A DNA stretch of 64,000 nucleotides, taken from assembly GCA_012845835.1 (NCBI GenBank), contig JABAKD010000008.1, forward strand, positions 10,943,709 through 11,007,708. The letters are read 5' to 3'. This stretch comes from Undaria pinnatifida (lineage: Eukaryota; Sar; Phaeophyceae; Laminariales; Alariaceae). Both the position numbers and the translations under genes were made by a program. Every line of letters starts with the position of its first letter. Position 1 is the first letter of the stretch. A model generated the notes under the pieces. That model had not been told where the DNA came from. It searched no databases and saw only the letters and a list, made by a program, of their open reading frames with translations. This document shows positions 44,335 to 54,849 of the stretch, in pieces.

Positions 44335-44940
44335 GTCTTCTGGGTGTGTCCGCATGAAGGCCGTGTGTTCGATATACACCATAACCCACTGAGTAAGCAG
44401 TCAGCGCCGACTGAGCTATTTACGAGGGACCAAAGTAATCAAGACCTACGAAGGACTCCAAAAAACTTTATTTCCCCTATGTTTATGACCTGATTTGGTC
44501 CTGACTACCATGTTCCCGCGAAATTATTCAGTGGTCATGGTGCACCAGGTACATCTTACGAAAGCACAATCTGAGGCCACGCCTCCCCACGCGTTACAGG
44601 GTAGCTTCGACGACCTCCCCCCTCTCCACAGACCTCCATCACCGGTAGCCTGAAAGGACAGCTTCACCACAAGGACATGCCAACTACGGCCTCCCCTCCC
44701 TAACCACTGTGGCTTCGTCAGCACAACAGTGATCGTGTTTTTGCACTCTTCAACACCTCAATGATTGCCGCAAGCACCCTAACTGTCGGGGGGGGGGGGA
44801 ATACGACCGCGCCATTGGCCACACGACGCAGACCCCCCCCCCCGTGCCGCGGGAATAGGAGATGCGCCCGGGTCGAAAAAGTAAGGGAGGTACGCGACAC
44901 GCGCGTTATGGCATGGTCATGACGGTACTGCTACACGCAT
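44335..44940. other. No gene recognised
   Basis: C- and G-runs near 44790 and 44835, short frames and no repeat family identified. Confidence 0.3.
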
Positions 44941-44944
44941 TCGT

Positions 44945-45232
44945 TTTAGTTCAAGTGAGCCATCCCGCGGTAGGGTCTGCACATTTTTCGCCAAAAAAAG
45001 GTATACCTTACCGGTTGAGCTCCTCAAGTGTGAACCCATCGGTTAGTCTTGACACTTTTTACGAGCGTTATTTGGTTTAGGACCAACGCACAGAAAATGT
45101 TGGTCGGGTTGCCCGAGCGAAAATGTCTTCGAAGGCATGTTTACGTCGGGTGAGATATTGATTGAGCTCCTAGTGCTAGGAGCTCAGAATCTTTTTTGAA
45201 TCTGCTGCACCCTTAGGGCGGGATGGGCCAAG
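44945..45232 (+). mobile_element. Family B inverted-repeat element
   Basis: CATCCCGCGGTAGGGTCTGC and CTGCACCCTTAGGGCGGGAT are the inverted ends. GGTATACCTTACCGGTTGAG, CTCCTCAAGTGTGAACCCAT, TTGGTCGGGTTGCCCGAGCG and TGTCTTCGAAGGCATGTTTA lie inside. Confidence 0.75.
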
Positions 45233-45394
45233 TAGGCTTTTAGATATGGTCGCCCTCGGTGTTTTTGTTTTTGTTCGCTCGCTAAAATACGGTACAGGAT
45301 ACCTACCGGCGACAAATACGTACAAGCCCGACACGAAAAACACTGAGTACAAGCTCAACGTGGAATAGAGGCCATGTGTGGTACTGCTAGCAGT

Positions 45395-46262
45395 GTATGT
45401 CGTCGGTACCGCTGGCAGCATGTCTCCGACCCTGCCTGGTAGAAATACCGTGGATATCTCCCGGCCTCCGACCACCTCGCAGAGCTTCAGCGGGTGCCGT
45501 TGGTACCGTTGGTGGCATGTCTCCGACCCTGCCCGGCAGAACAATCTTTGAAATTTCTCGGCCACCAAACACATCGCAGACCTCGATTCATACCGTTGGT
45601 ACCGTTAGCGGCATGTATCCGACCCTGCCTGGCAGCAAAAATCGTGGAAATTTCTTGGCCGCCGTACGCATCGCAGACCTCGAGGGTTACACCGTCGGTG
45701 AGTCGTCCCACGCTAGGCAGAGGTGTGCAGCAGATTCCAAGAAACTTTCTCGAGCTCCAATTAGTAGCACGAGGAGCTCAATATATATATATATATCTCG
45801 CCCGAAGCATGACATCGAAGAGGTATTTTCGTTCGCGCAACCCGACCAACACTGCTACATACTCGCAAACATATCATAGTAGCCGATAGTTACACGCTTG
45901 AGGAGCTCACAGTTAGTTAATTCAACAACTGCAGCCCCTACGGGGGGTTGACTCCCCTACCTTTAGCGGCATGTATGTCTCCGACGCTGCCCGGCAGAAA
46001 ATCGTGGATCCGACCACCTCGCAGAGCTTCACCGGGTGCCGTTTGTACCGTTGGTGACATGTCTCCGCCCCTGCCCGGCAGAACAATCTTGGAAATTTCT
46101 CGGCCACCAAACACATCGCAGACCTCGATTCATACCGTTGGTATCGTTAGCGGCATGTCTCCGACCCTGCCTGGCAGAAAAATCGTGGAAATTTCTTGGC
46201 TGCCGAACACGTCATTGACCACAGACCTTGAGGTTAGTTACACTGTTGGTACCGTTGGCACC
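45395..46262 (+). repeat. ~100-bp minisatellite, about seven units, split by a MITE
   Basis: Unit GTACCGTTGGTGGCATGTCT + CCGACCCTGCCCGGCAGAAC + AATCTTTGAAATTTCTCGGC + CACCAAACACATCGCAGACC + TCGATTCATACC. Units 45395-45700 and 45955-46262 flank a family B insertion. The segment TTCATACCGTTGGTACCGTTAGCGGCATGT recurs in both halves, showing a common array. Confidence 0.9.
45705..45952 (-). mobile_element. Family B element inserted in the minisatellite
   Basis: CGTCCCACGCTAGGCAGAGG, GTGTGCAGCAGATTCCAAG, GAGCTCCAATTAGTAGCACG, an (AT)n insertion within the AATATCTC block, GCGCAACCCGACCAAC and GAGGAGCTCACAG, ending CTGCAGCCCCTACGGGGGG. Confidence 0.75.
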
Positions 46263-46865
46263 GGCGGTGTAACGATGGCAACGGTGACAGCACTGCTCAT
46301 TTGAAAGACCGTCGGTATATCGTTGACAGCACGCGGCGCACGCTCTAAATTACGTTCTCAGGCTCGGTAAGTTTGTTTGGCATCTTGCGGCTCCGCACGT
46401 ACCCCGTAAAAGAAGATCCGGATGGCAAAAACCGCTCGTCCCTTACCGTGTGCGTTTTTTTTGCCTGCGGCACCGGCGTGAGATCCCCCTTCCCTTATCC
46501 CAGGTCCTGTCGCGGCATTTCTCGACTGACGCTCTCTCCCCCGCCCATATAGTACGGAGATCGGGGATTGTTTCGTAAATATTTACCTTTTAGATGTATG
46601 AACGAGCGTTTATTGTCGTTTTTTTTGCCGATTTTTTTCCGAACAAAGCTTCCAGTAGAGTAGGGTAGGGGTTCGGGCGAGGGCTAAGGTTAGCATTAAG
46701 GTTAGGGTTTTAGAGTTGAGTTTTGGGCGCTTCTTACGAATGTATCGTCTCTAAATAATGGAAGCACACGTGAGCCACTCGAGATTCCTCGAGTCCCATT
46801 GAGTAAAACCCTACGTATCATTTTTGAAATATTGTGGAGAAGACGGCCTCCCTTGCCCCCAGTGA
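46262..46865. other. No gene; degenerate telomere-like words
   Basis: 46655-46715 has AGGGTAGGGGTTCGGG, GGCTAAGGTTAGCATT and AAGGTTAGGGTTTTAGAG. Too short and irregular to be a telomere. Otherwise featureless. Confidence 0.35.
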
Positions 46866-46867
46866 CG

Positions 46868-47090
46868 AGTGATGAAGACGATGGTGATGATTGGTGATGA
46901 TGATTGGTGATGATTGATGAGGATGGATGATGATGCTGATGATGACGATGATGATGATGATGATGATATGATGATGATGATGGTGATGATTAATGATGAT
47001 GATGATGATAATGAAGTGATGATGAACGGATGATGACGATGGTGATGACGATGACGATCATGATGATGATGATGATGATGATAACGATGC
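46868..47090 (+). repeat. (GAT)n-rich microsatellite
   Basis: Imperfect GATGATGATGGTGAT repeats with single-base shifts. It forms the start of the 191-codon frame 47030-47605, whose later part is non-repetitive but matches nothing known. Confidence 0.9.
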
Positions 47091-47099
47091 CGGTGCCTC

Positions 47100-47600
47100 T
47101 ACCACGACCAGACATGCCGCGATGCCACGACCCCTTCGTGCGCCCCCCGCAAGAGACCACCACTCCTCTCCTGTCTCGCGGTGGTCCTAAATGTCCCAGC
47201 GTCGGCTACCGTTGGTGGCGCACTTTCACTTGTTACTTTCTTGGGAGTTGTGCCGCCGGCCTTTGCACAAAGTTCTTGCTGCTATGGTATAGTCTACAGA
47301 CTCATTTTCAGGCGGCATCAATATTGGTGAACTTTAGCTCCGGATGGACTTCGACCGCCATTGCTCAGTTGGACGATTTTCTTTTGATCCTCCGGTGGAT
47401 GGGTAAACATCAAGCTTGTCTCCATAGTAAGCTTGTGCCCACCACACCTCCAAATCTGTTCCATTTGGCAGTTTTGACGTGGTTGCCGAAAACAACGTCG
47501 CAAGAAAAACCTATAGTTCCACCGAGGGTTTTTGTTCGCTCAAGTCCTCCACCCATTTTTTTGGTGCCTGCTCTCTTGCCCCTTCAAAAAACGTTTTTTT
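47100..47600 (+). other. Unassigned open frame after (GAT)n
   Basis: The plus frame continues as PVPLPRPDMPRCHDPFVRPP, RWWRTFTCYFLGSCAAGLCT, AIAQLDDFLLILRWMGKHQA and so on to a stop at 47603-47605. It has a hydrophobic middle, no domain I know, and no splice support. The Met start sits in the microsatellite. Confidence 0.2.
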
Positions 47601-47814
47601 CTTAGAAACGATAGCAACCCCCTGGTTACGACTCGCTTGTTGTTGAACCGTTTCAATCGTCTTGTAAATAACCGACAAAACAAAGAAAAAATGGATGAAT
47701 TGATGAAATTTTGAACAATACCTCGAAAACCGACCTCTTTCATCCCTTCACGTCGCCGTAGTCGAACCCTTCGGTCTCTATATATATATATATTGTCACA
47801 CACATCTACTTTCC

Positions 47815-48092
47815 AGCAGCTGGACAAGCCATGGTCACAGGTGTCGCCCCTTCTCCCCCCCGATTCTCGCTTTCAATTTTTATCGCGCATGGGGTTCAGC
47901 AATCCCACTGCTCGTCGAATTTTCATCGAGTGTTGCTAACTCACGCTCCCGCGCTTTCCGCAAGTCAATTTGTGCACAACAAAAAGTCCCCACGAATTTA
48001 TACGAGTACGCACTCGGCGGGGCTCGAACTCACGAAACTGACCTAAACCACGCTCGAGGATAACCTGATACGCCACCGGGGCGACCGGCTAC
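47815..48092 (-). mobile_element. SINE with tRNA-like head
   Basis: On the minus strand from 48092: TGGCGTATCAGG fits the pol III A box and GAGTTCGAGCC the B box about 35 nt later. Then come CGAGTGCGTACTCG, CGGAAAGCGCGGGAGCGTGA, ACACTCGATGAAAATTCGAC, CAGTGGGATTGCTGAACCCC, a G-run and CACCTGTGACCATGGC. The head does not fold into a full cloverleaf. Confidence 0.65.
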
Positions 48093-48299
48093 TATATACA
48101 CACAACACGACGAAAAAAGGTTGCGTGAGGAACACGTGTTCAAGTCCAAGAGCGAAGAAACACAAAAGAGGAACACCCTGGGCAGAACCCCAACGCCCCC
48201 CCGTTGGTGAAGGTTTTGACAGGCTAATCCTATTACTATATTACTGAGATATTTTCCCAGCGCCAGTTCCTAGTGTTATATCTAACAAAAAGCGGGTGC

Positions 48300-49100
48300 A
48301 GTTAGTTCCGAAGGAGTAAAGCACTAGAAAGACCCCCCCCCCCCCCCTCCTTCGATCTTGCTCCTTGACTTTCCACCAAATCACCGATAGGATAACATAC
48401 GTCTGTGTCATTCTCCACGTGGCTTTCTGCGCGCCCGCACACAAATCTTCGAGTGGCCTATCGTGCCGCTAAAGGGGGTATGTAGCGCATGGCCAGTGCG
48501 ATACGTAAAAAAAAAAACGATGCAACGCAACGAGCAGTTCTCAAGGAATGCTGAACCCTCTGTGCGCTAAGGATGAGGGCACGACGTACTGGGGAGAGAG
48601 GCGAGACGACCACGCTGCTGTGACCACGGTTTGTCCAAAAGGTGAATCATCGCTGGGATTCCACTTGAGTTTTTTGGTATTACTAAAAAAATACTGTAAT
48701 ACGAGGTCGTGGGACTCTGTTCACACTTTGTCTCGACCGTCAGAATTTAGGGAGAGGAACGAAAAAGGGAATCGAAAAAAATGAAAAACGAAAAACGAAA
48801 AATGAAAAACGAAAACAACGAGAATGAGCACCGGTCAATTAACGCAGGACTTTATCATACCGCGTAACCGCCCCCCCCGCCGTCGACGTGACGCGTGCTA
48901 CAACACACAACACGAAAGATGTACACCCTCTCCGCCTTTTTCTGAGGTTTCTCTTTTCAGGGTTGGGGTCCATAACCCGCTCAAAGGTGAGGGAGAGACA
49001 AAAAACGCCTTCCAAAAAAGGTGAAAAACAAAAAACAAACAAAAAAAAAGCTCCATAATAACCGAACCTACAAAAAGCGGAGAGTTCGCGCTTAGAAAAA
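48300..49100. other. SINE fragment at 48500-48640; otherwise low-complexity
   Basis: AACGAGCAGTTCTCAAGGAATGCTGAACCC (split in two words here: AACGAGCAG and AATGCTGAACCC) and GTGACCACGGTTTGTCCAAAAG match the SINE body. GAAAAACGAAAAATG runs follow at 48770-48815. No coding region. Confidence 0.4.
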
Positions 49101-49103
49101 AAA

Positions 49104-49422
49104 ACGTGTGCTACGATAGAGGTATGAAGGTATACCGTTTTTTGGCGAAAGTGGTTTCTGAATGACGGTGCTCCTTAACCGCCAAATGGTCGGAAAATAG
49201 CTTAGTCAGTTTTTTGGCATGATTCTGTGTCTCGTCGTTGTGCACGCTAGGCCATGGGAGAGGTTTTTCATCCGGCCCATCAACAAGCAGCTTTTACTTT
49301 TTTTTCTCTCCAAAAATCAGACTTTGAGATGGGAGAGGTCTTTTAAGCTCCTGAGAAAAAGTGATTGAGGAAACTTTTCTCATGAAAAAAAAAGGTGGTG
49401 CATCTCCATCGTAGCACGCGTA
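49104..49422 (+). mobile_element. Family A MITE
   Basis: ACGTGTGCTACGATAGAGGT and ATCTCCATCGTAGCACGCGT bound GAAGGTATACCGTTTTTTGG, GTGGTTTCTGAATGACGGTG, CTCCTTAACCGCC, TAGGCCATGGGAGAGGTTTT and TCATCCGG. Confidence 0.85.
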
Positions 49423-49424
49423 CG

Positions 49425-50035
49425 AACGATTAGCATACTCGTAAGAAAGCACTTGCATCGACATCCGGTAGTCCCTCAGGAGAGGAGGGAACACCATCCA
49501 CCAGAAATATACTTAGGCCGAAAAGTGCTACTACGCCCGCCGTAGCACGTTGTCTGTTCTTTTTTTTCTTTTTTAATCCTTTGGGTGGATGAGTAAGTAC
49601 ATATACATGCTCCCTTTACCCGTCCCCTCCTGTCTCGAAGGGCGAGAGAGACGGATTATCGGTCGTCAGGCGCTCTCGCGTGTTGCCCACAGAACCAACC
49701 GTGCTCTAATTGTCACGACTGTGAATTAGGTCGCTGGACAAGACTTGGCAGCAGCTACTACTGTAGTTATTACTTGAGTGGCGAACAAAGTATACGAAAA
49801 TCCGAAATGGCTTACTTTTCCCCTCGGTATGACATACACACCCTGCGAGCCACAAGCGCACCACAGGATCACAGAAAAGCTCCGCAAAACCACCGCACGA
49901 AAATACCTGTAATACCTATTGATAGTCAACTAAACCACTACTCTGCGAACTTTTTCTAGTTTTTAGTTTCAACCAACCATCACTTTTTCCTTTCCAGCCC
50001 AACTCCTAAAAGGCTTGTTTCATTTGCCCTCAGCA
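49425..50035. other. No gene recognised
   Basis: TTGATAGTCAACTAAACCAC at 49918 is an inverted match to part of intron 8 (TTAGTTGACTATCAATAAG at 10179). No other structure. Confidence 0.3.
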
Positions 50036-50039
50036 ACCT

Positions 50040-50600
50040 TCCTGGACTAAGGCGTGGTCACAGGTGCTTTCCCTTCCCCCCCCCTTCGGTACGTGCCTTC
50101 TTTTTTATCGCGCAAGGAGTCCAGCATTCGACCAAGGCCATACAGTAAGGTCGCTTTCGGAGCGATTTTTCCACTAGGGTTTATTTTTCCAGTGGCCCAG
50201 AGCCACGCGCGCAAGTGGCTGCCGCGTTTGTGCTTTTCGATTTTTGAGATACAACACGCGCCGCCAAGGAATGGTTTGCGCTGCTGCGCAGGTGGAGTAC
50301 CGCGTATGTTTAGCTCCGTTTTGGCCAAGCCGAAATTCGGAAACGTAGTGGGAATGGGGGAGGCCCGCCTCCCACCTCACCGTAGTCTTGGTCATTTCAG
50401 CTTTTTTTGCTCAACGATTTTCATCGAATCCTGCTATATCTCACGCCCCTCGCGCTTTCCGCTAGTCAACGTCTTCTGCAAGAAAAAAGTCTCTACGAGC
50501 ACGTGAGTACGCACTCGGGGAGGGCTCGAACCACCATCACTGGCTTCAGTCGGGGGAAGATCTACCCAATACCCCGCAGGGGACGCCTGGCATAGCCGTC
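50040..50600 (-). mobile_element. SINE with tRNA-like head, split by a family F element
   Basis: The head reads on the minus strand GGGGTATTGGGTAGATC ... GGTGGTTCGAGCCC (B box), then GAGTGCGTACTC, CTAGCGGAAAGCGCGAGGG and GATTCGATGAAAATCG. The body resumes below 50130 with CGAATGCTGGACTCC, GCGCGATAAAAAAG and GTGACCACGCC. The interruption is 50131-50403. Confidence 0.6.
50131..50403. mobile_element. Family F-like insertion inside the SINE
   Basis: GACCAAGGCCATACAGTAAG at the left and CTCACCGTAGTCTTGGTC at the right make an inverted pair like other family F ends. About 270 bp, no array. Confidence 0.5.
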
Positions 50601-50639
50601 GACTTACGGCCAGCCAGCCCGCACAGAACCTGCTAACTT

Positions 50640-50945
50640 CGGTTGCGCTCGCGACTGAACGTCCTCGGTCTTCTTCTCGAATGTCGCGCCCGATCCCCCT
50701 CTTTTCCGGCAGACACTATGTTTTCAACGCACAAGCGCTGCGAACCAAAATATCCACCGCTTGCATCTCACAAAAAATTGCTGTGGATGGCAGTATGTAT
50801 CGATTCACCCTCCCGTGCGCGCCCCGTTCCTCCTCCTCCCGGCAGACTCCTATTTCACACCCATGCGAGCTGCGGACAAAGCCCCACCGCTGTTTATCTC
50901 ACAAGCCGCTGTGAACGACGCTTTGGACCGATCGGACCCTACTCT
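50640..50945 (+). repeat. ~130-bp diverged tandem duplication
   Basis: CGGCAGACACTATGTTTTCA, CAAGCGCTGCGAACCAAA, CCACCGCTTGCATCTCACAA recurs as CGGCAGACTCCTATTTCACA, ATGCGAGCTGCGGACAAAG, CCACCGCTGTTTATCTCACA. Frames exist in all three phases and none is convincing. Confidence 0.55.
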
Positions 50946-50984
50946 AGGCGACGCCCGCCTACGGATTAGCCCACTGCCGCGCTC

Positions 50985-51195
50985 GCGTCGCTCTCGACCC
51001 ATGAAAGATGCAGTTCATCCCTCACTCGACTCGCCGAACACCTCACGGCGCTTCGCGCGTGGTGCAAGCAATGTCTACCTGGTTGGTGGAAACTCGACAT
51101 GCCCCGTCCCGGGGCATAGTAGGGATGCGAGGGTCTATGGTCATACGACTACGGCCATTCACAAACTAAGTACCCCCCCCCCCCCCTCCCCCCCC
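50985..51195 (+). mobile_element. Poly-C-tailed retroposed fragment, longest copy
   Basis: CATGAAAGATGCAGTTCATC, CGACTCGCCGAACACCTCAC, GCGCTTCGCGCGTGGTGCAA, GTCTACCTGGTTGGTGGAAA, GTAGGGATGCGAGGGTCTAT, GGTCATACGACTACGGCC, AAACTAAGTAC then a C-run. It defines about 200 bp of the module upstream of the tail. Confidence 0.7.
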
Positions 51196-51364
51196 TCCAC
51201 GCCCCAACGTCTTTTTCCCCTCCGCGAACAGGCGCATGGCTACGATTGGCGTGCACCCTTTTGTTTTTTTACGTTACTCACTTGAAGGACTTTATACCGC
51301 AATTCGATGCGAGTCGACGAGGGAAAAAAGGACTGGAGTCTTCTCACGACAAAAAAGGGAAAGC

Positions 51365-51720
51365 GCGTAGAACCGTGTGGTGGTTGGGAGGAGAGAGAAG
51401 AGTCTGCGTGGGTGACCCCGGATCTGAGTTACATCCAGGGAGGGAGGCGGAGGAGAAGGGAGAAGTGTGAGGATAACGAAAGGGATGATCAAAAACCCCA
51501 AAACCAAAGCTAACCAAAAACGCTGAATGTGCGAGAAAAAAGGCTCGGCATTTCCGATAAATAAGGACTTCGGTAAGGCGCGTAGAACCGTGTAGTGGTG
51601 GGGAAGGGGGAGAAGAGCCTGCGTGGGTGATCCCGGATCTGAGTAACATTTAGGGAAGGAGAAGAAGGAGAAGGGAAAAAGTGCGAAGAAAACAGAGGGG
51701 ATGAGCAAACAAACCAAAAA
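51365..51720 (-). repeat. ~210-bp tandem duplication of a dispersed repeat
   Basis: Two copies (51365-51490 and 51575-51720) of GCGTAGAACCGTGTGGTGG, GAGTCTGCGTGGGTGACCCC and GGATCTGAGTTACATCCAGG, inverted relative to the single copy at 35730-35920. The long minus-strand frame across it is repeat-derived. Confidence 0.65.
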
Positions 51721-51820
51721 GGAACTCACCCAAAACACTGAACTTGTGAGAAAAAAAGCTGACATTTCCGATAGACAAGAAAATCCGGTATCTGTTAACA
51801 CTGTTGTTGTAGAACGCGCC

Positions 51821-52116
51821 GACGCGTGCCACGACAGAGAGAGGTAGCAATTATTGGCTGAAACTCTTCATGAATGACTGGGCTCAATTACTCTTTTTCG
51901 AGCCCCAAAACCTCTCCCTACACTAATTCCAAGTAATTTTTATCCCTAAAAAAGGGCTTCCCGTTGTAAAGGCGTTAACCTAAAATCTACCTAGGCCATG
52001 GGATTGTTTTGAAAACTTGCACCCTTCTTCAAATCATTTTTTGGGTGAGGTATAGAGCTCCCTCAATCGGTAGGAGCCTCAGAAAACAAAATGGTGTACC
52101 TCCGCTCTAGCATGTT
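51821..52116 (+). mobile_element. Family A MITE with nested family H
   Basis: GACGCGTGCCACGACAGAG at the left, TGTACCTCCGCTCTAGCATG at the right. Family H (51888-51978: GAGCCCCAAAACCTCTCCC, CACTAATTCCAAGTAATTTT, GTTGTAAAGGCGTTAACC) interrupts at the same internal site as in the 40251 copy. Confidence 0.7.
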
Positions 52117-52188
52117 TCCCGCCTCACCCAAATGAGAAACCCAGCCTGGGATAATACTACTTCAGTTTCTCGTCAGTAGCTGTCAGGT

Positions 52189-52199
52189 ACTACTACTAT

Positions 52200-52293
<94 letters not shown>

Positions 52294-52294
52294 G
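52189..52294 (+). repeat. (CTA)n microsatellite
   Basis: About 35 CTA triplets with one ATTA interruption near the left end. Confidence 0.95.
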
Positions 52295-52649
52295 TATGCA
52301 GTTTTCACCGCCGAGATGGTGGTCGAAAAAAAAACTGCAGCCACTCAGGTCAACGAAGAGCATCCCTCCGCGCGGGTGTCCGGCGAGCCTGCTGCCCGAC
52401 CACTGTTAGACCGGCCCCCAGATTGTGCGTTCATTAGACTTACCCACTGAGACGGCAGTTCTATAGGTGAGGAATAGAGCCAGCTCCCCCAAGTGAGGAA
52501 GGTGCCTCAGAAAAAAAAAAAATGTGTGCAAAACGCCTACCTACCATATCATAGTCTGCGTCCTCCGTCCCCCCAAACGCGAAACCCAGCCTAGGACAGT
52601 GTTTCGTTTTATCATAAGGTGTCACGCGTCACGTACTACTGCTACACCA

Positions 52650-52925
52650 GGACGCGTGGTACGATAGAGGTCGCACGTTTTCGTCTGAAACGTTTCTGGA
52701 AGACGGGGCTCTCCTTACCCTCAAATCGTCGGAACTAGGTGTTTTTTTTTTTTGGTTTCTCGTTTTTGTACCTAGGCCATGGGAGTTTTCATCCGGTCCA
52801 GTTTAGCAGTTTTATTTTTATCCAAAACAGTTTTTTTGGGTTAAGAAGGACATGTCTTAAGCTCGTAAAGTGAGGAACCTCAGACAAAAACGTGGCGCAC
52901 CTGTCTCTAGCGTAGCACGTGTCCC
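52650..52925 (+). mobile_element. Family A MITE
   Basis: GGACGCGTGGTACGATAGAG and CTCTAGCGTAGCACGTGTCC bound CGTTTCTGGAAGACGGGGCT, CCTAGGCCATGGGAGTTTTC and TTAAGCTCGTAAAGTGAGG. Left flank ends CCA and right flank starts CAG, a possible 2-bp CA duplication. Confidence 0.85.
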
Positions 52926-53040
52926 AGGTATGCTGTTTCCGCCCGTCGAGATATGCTGGACGACGAAACACCGCCGTCACTCGAGTCAACGACGCGTGCT
53001 ACGGGAGAGGGGCACCATTTTTTGCCTTCTGAGCGACCAA

Positions 53041-54246
53041 TGCTACAGTAGGGAGGTCCCGTTTGGGGCCTTTTTTCAGCGGTTCTGGTTCACTCGCGCG
53101 AATGACCCGCTTGCTCCTTGCGGTCTTAGGCTTTCGTGCTGTTTACAGTTTCGATATGAATCCCCAGCTGGAAGGTTAGCTACGCTGCGCCAAATAAATT
53201 TGCTTAACGTGTTTTGTCCGTGAGGTACGGAGTCATTTGCGCGAGTGGCTCAGACCCGGAAATGCAAATGGTGGTATATCATTAACATCGTCATAACATC
53301 ATCATAACATCATCATAGCATTATCATAACATCATCATAGCATCATCATACCATCATAACATCATCGTAACATCATCATGATATCATCATGACATCGTCA
53401 TAGCATCATCATAGCATCATCATAACATCATCATAACCTCATCAAAACATCATCATAACATCATCATAACATCATCATAACATCCTCATAGCATTATCGT
53501 AGCATCATCATAAAATCATCGTATCATCATCATAACATCATCATAACATCATCATAGCATCATCATAGCATCATCATAACAACATCATAACATCATCAAA
53601 ACGTCATCATAACATCATCAAAACATCATCATAACATCATCATAACATCATCATACAACATCATCATAACATCATAACATCATCATAGCACCATCATAAC
53701 ATCATCATAACATCAGCATATAACATCATCATACCATCATCATAGCATCATCATAGCATCATCATAACATCGTCATAACATCATCAAAACATCATAACAT
53801 CATCATAGCATCATCATAACATCATCATAACATCATCATAACATCAGCATATAACATCATCATAGCATCATCATAGCATCATCATAACATCATCATACCA
53901 TCGTCATAACATCATCATAACATCATCATACAACATCATCATAACATCATCATAACATCATCATAACATCATCACAACATCATCATAACATCATCATAAC
54001 ATCATCATAACAACATCATAACATCAGCATAACATCATCATAACATCATCATAACACCATCATAACATCATCATAGGATCATCATAGCATCATCATAGCA
54101 TCATCATAACATCATCATAACATCATCATAACATCATCATAACATCATCATGACACCATCACAACATCATCATAACATCATCATAACATCATCATAACAT
54201 CATCATAACACCGTCGTAACATCCCCCCTACTAATACGGTAGCCTT
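53041..54246 (+). mobile_element. Family F element carrying a CATCATAA-type array
   Basis: Left arm: TGCTACAGTAGGGAGGTCCC, TTCACTCGCGCGAATGACCC, TATGAATCCCCAGCTGG, CTACGCTGCGCCAAATAAA. Right end: ACACCGTCGTAACATCCCCC + CTACTAATACGGTAGCC, which is exactly one unit of the 67-bp minisatellite of 22.2 kb without its GTCTAGCATACTG part. Confidence 0.7.
53281..54208 (+). repeat. ATCATCATAAC array, about 930 bp
   Basis: Nearly 80 imperfect units of ATCATCATAAC and shorter variants (CATCATAGC, CATCATACAA). Unit similarity to the first half of ACACCGTCGTAACATCC (CATCGTCATAACATC at the left border) suggests it grew from the family F sequence. Confidence 0.9.
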
Positions 54247-54261
54247 TTTCTGAGGCTCCTG

Positions 54262-54571
54262 AAGAACTGATTTGGGCAAAGAAAAAAAGGGCTACCCACT
54301 GAAGAATCCTATATGATGTACTTGTATTAATAGGTATAAAAACTGATTTGGGCAAAGAAAAAGAGGGCTACCCACTGAAGAATCCTATATGATGTACTTG
54401 TATTAATAGGTATAAAAACTGATTTGGGCAAAGAAAAAAAGGGCTACCCACTGAAGAATCCTATATGATGTACTTGTATTAATAGGTATAAAAACTGATT
54501 TGGGCAAAGAAAAAGAGGGCTACCCACTGAAGAATCCTATATGATGTACTTGTATTAATAGGTATAAAAAC
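54262..54571 (+). repeat. 76-bp tandem repeat, four copies
   Basis: Units begin at 54266, 54342, 54418 and 54494: ACTGATTTGGGCAAAGAAAA + AAGGGCTACCCACTGAAGAA + TCCTATATGATGTACTTGTA + TTAATAGGTATAAAA. Copies 1/3 (AAAAAGGG) and 2/4 (AAGAGGG) are identical pairs, so a dimer was duplicated. Confidence 0.92.
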
Positions 54572-54695
54572 GTGTTTTTGTTTCGAACAAAAAACAACAA
54601 AAACGAAATTCCGACGATTTGGGGTTAAGGAGCCCCGTCATTCAGAAAAACCGTTTCAGTCCAAAAAGTGCTATCTCTATCGTAGCGGTGGCCCA
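54572..54695 (-). mobile_element. Family A MITE, truncated
   Basis: TTCCGACGATTTGGGGTTAA, GGAGCCCCGTCATTCAGAAA, AACCGTTTCAGTCCAAAAAG and GCTATCTCTATCGTAGC are the inverted family A left part. The other half is absent; the 76-bp array abuts it. Confidence 0.7.
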
Positions 54696-54849
54696 AAACC
54701 AAAAAAGCATCATTCTGCGAGGGTGTCCGACCAGCCTGCTCACCAACAAACAAACGTTAGACGGATCCCAGATTGTCTTTTTTCCTTCTTCTTTTTAGAC
54801 GCGCGCCATAGAGTAAACACTGAGCTAGCAGTTCGCACTCACTGGAGGC

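Noticed and set aside
43829-44493. Long frames with VVWCG and HHTTP repeats on both strands
   Set aside because: Pure product of the (GTGGT)n array, which is open in several frames.
46655-46720. Telomeric repeat
   Set aside because: Only a few irregular GGTTAGGGTT-like words, with no tandem array.
48003-48092. Functional tRNA gene on the minus strand
   Set aside because: The A and B boxes are present but the acceptor and T stems do not pair, and the head continues into a SINE body.
51292-51801. 169-codon minus-strand frame with hydrophobic stretches
   Set aside because: It spans a tandemly duplicated dispersed repeat also found at 35.7 kb, and the hydrophobic stretches come from T-rich sequence.
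53281-54208. Coding potential in the ATCATCATAAC array
   Set aside because: Simple repeat with stops in all useful frames.
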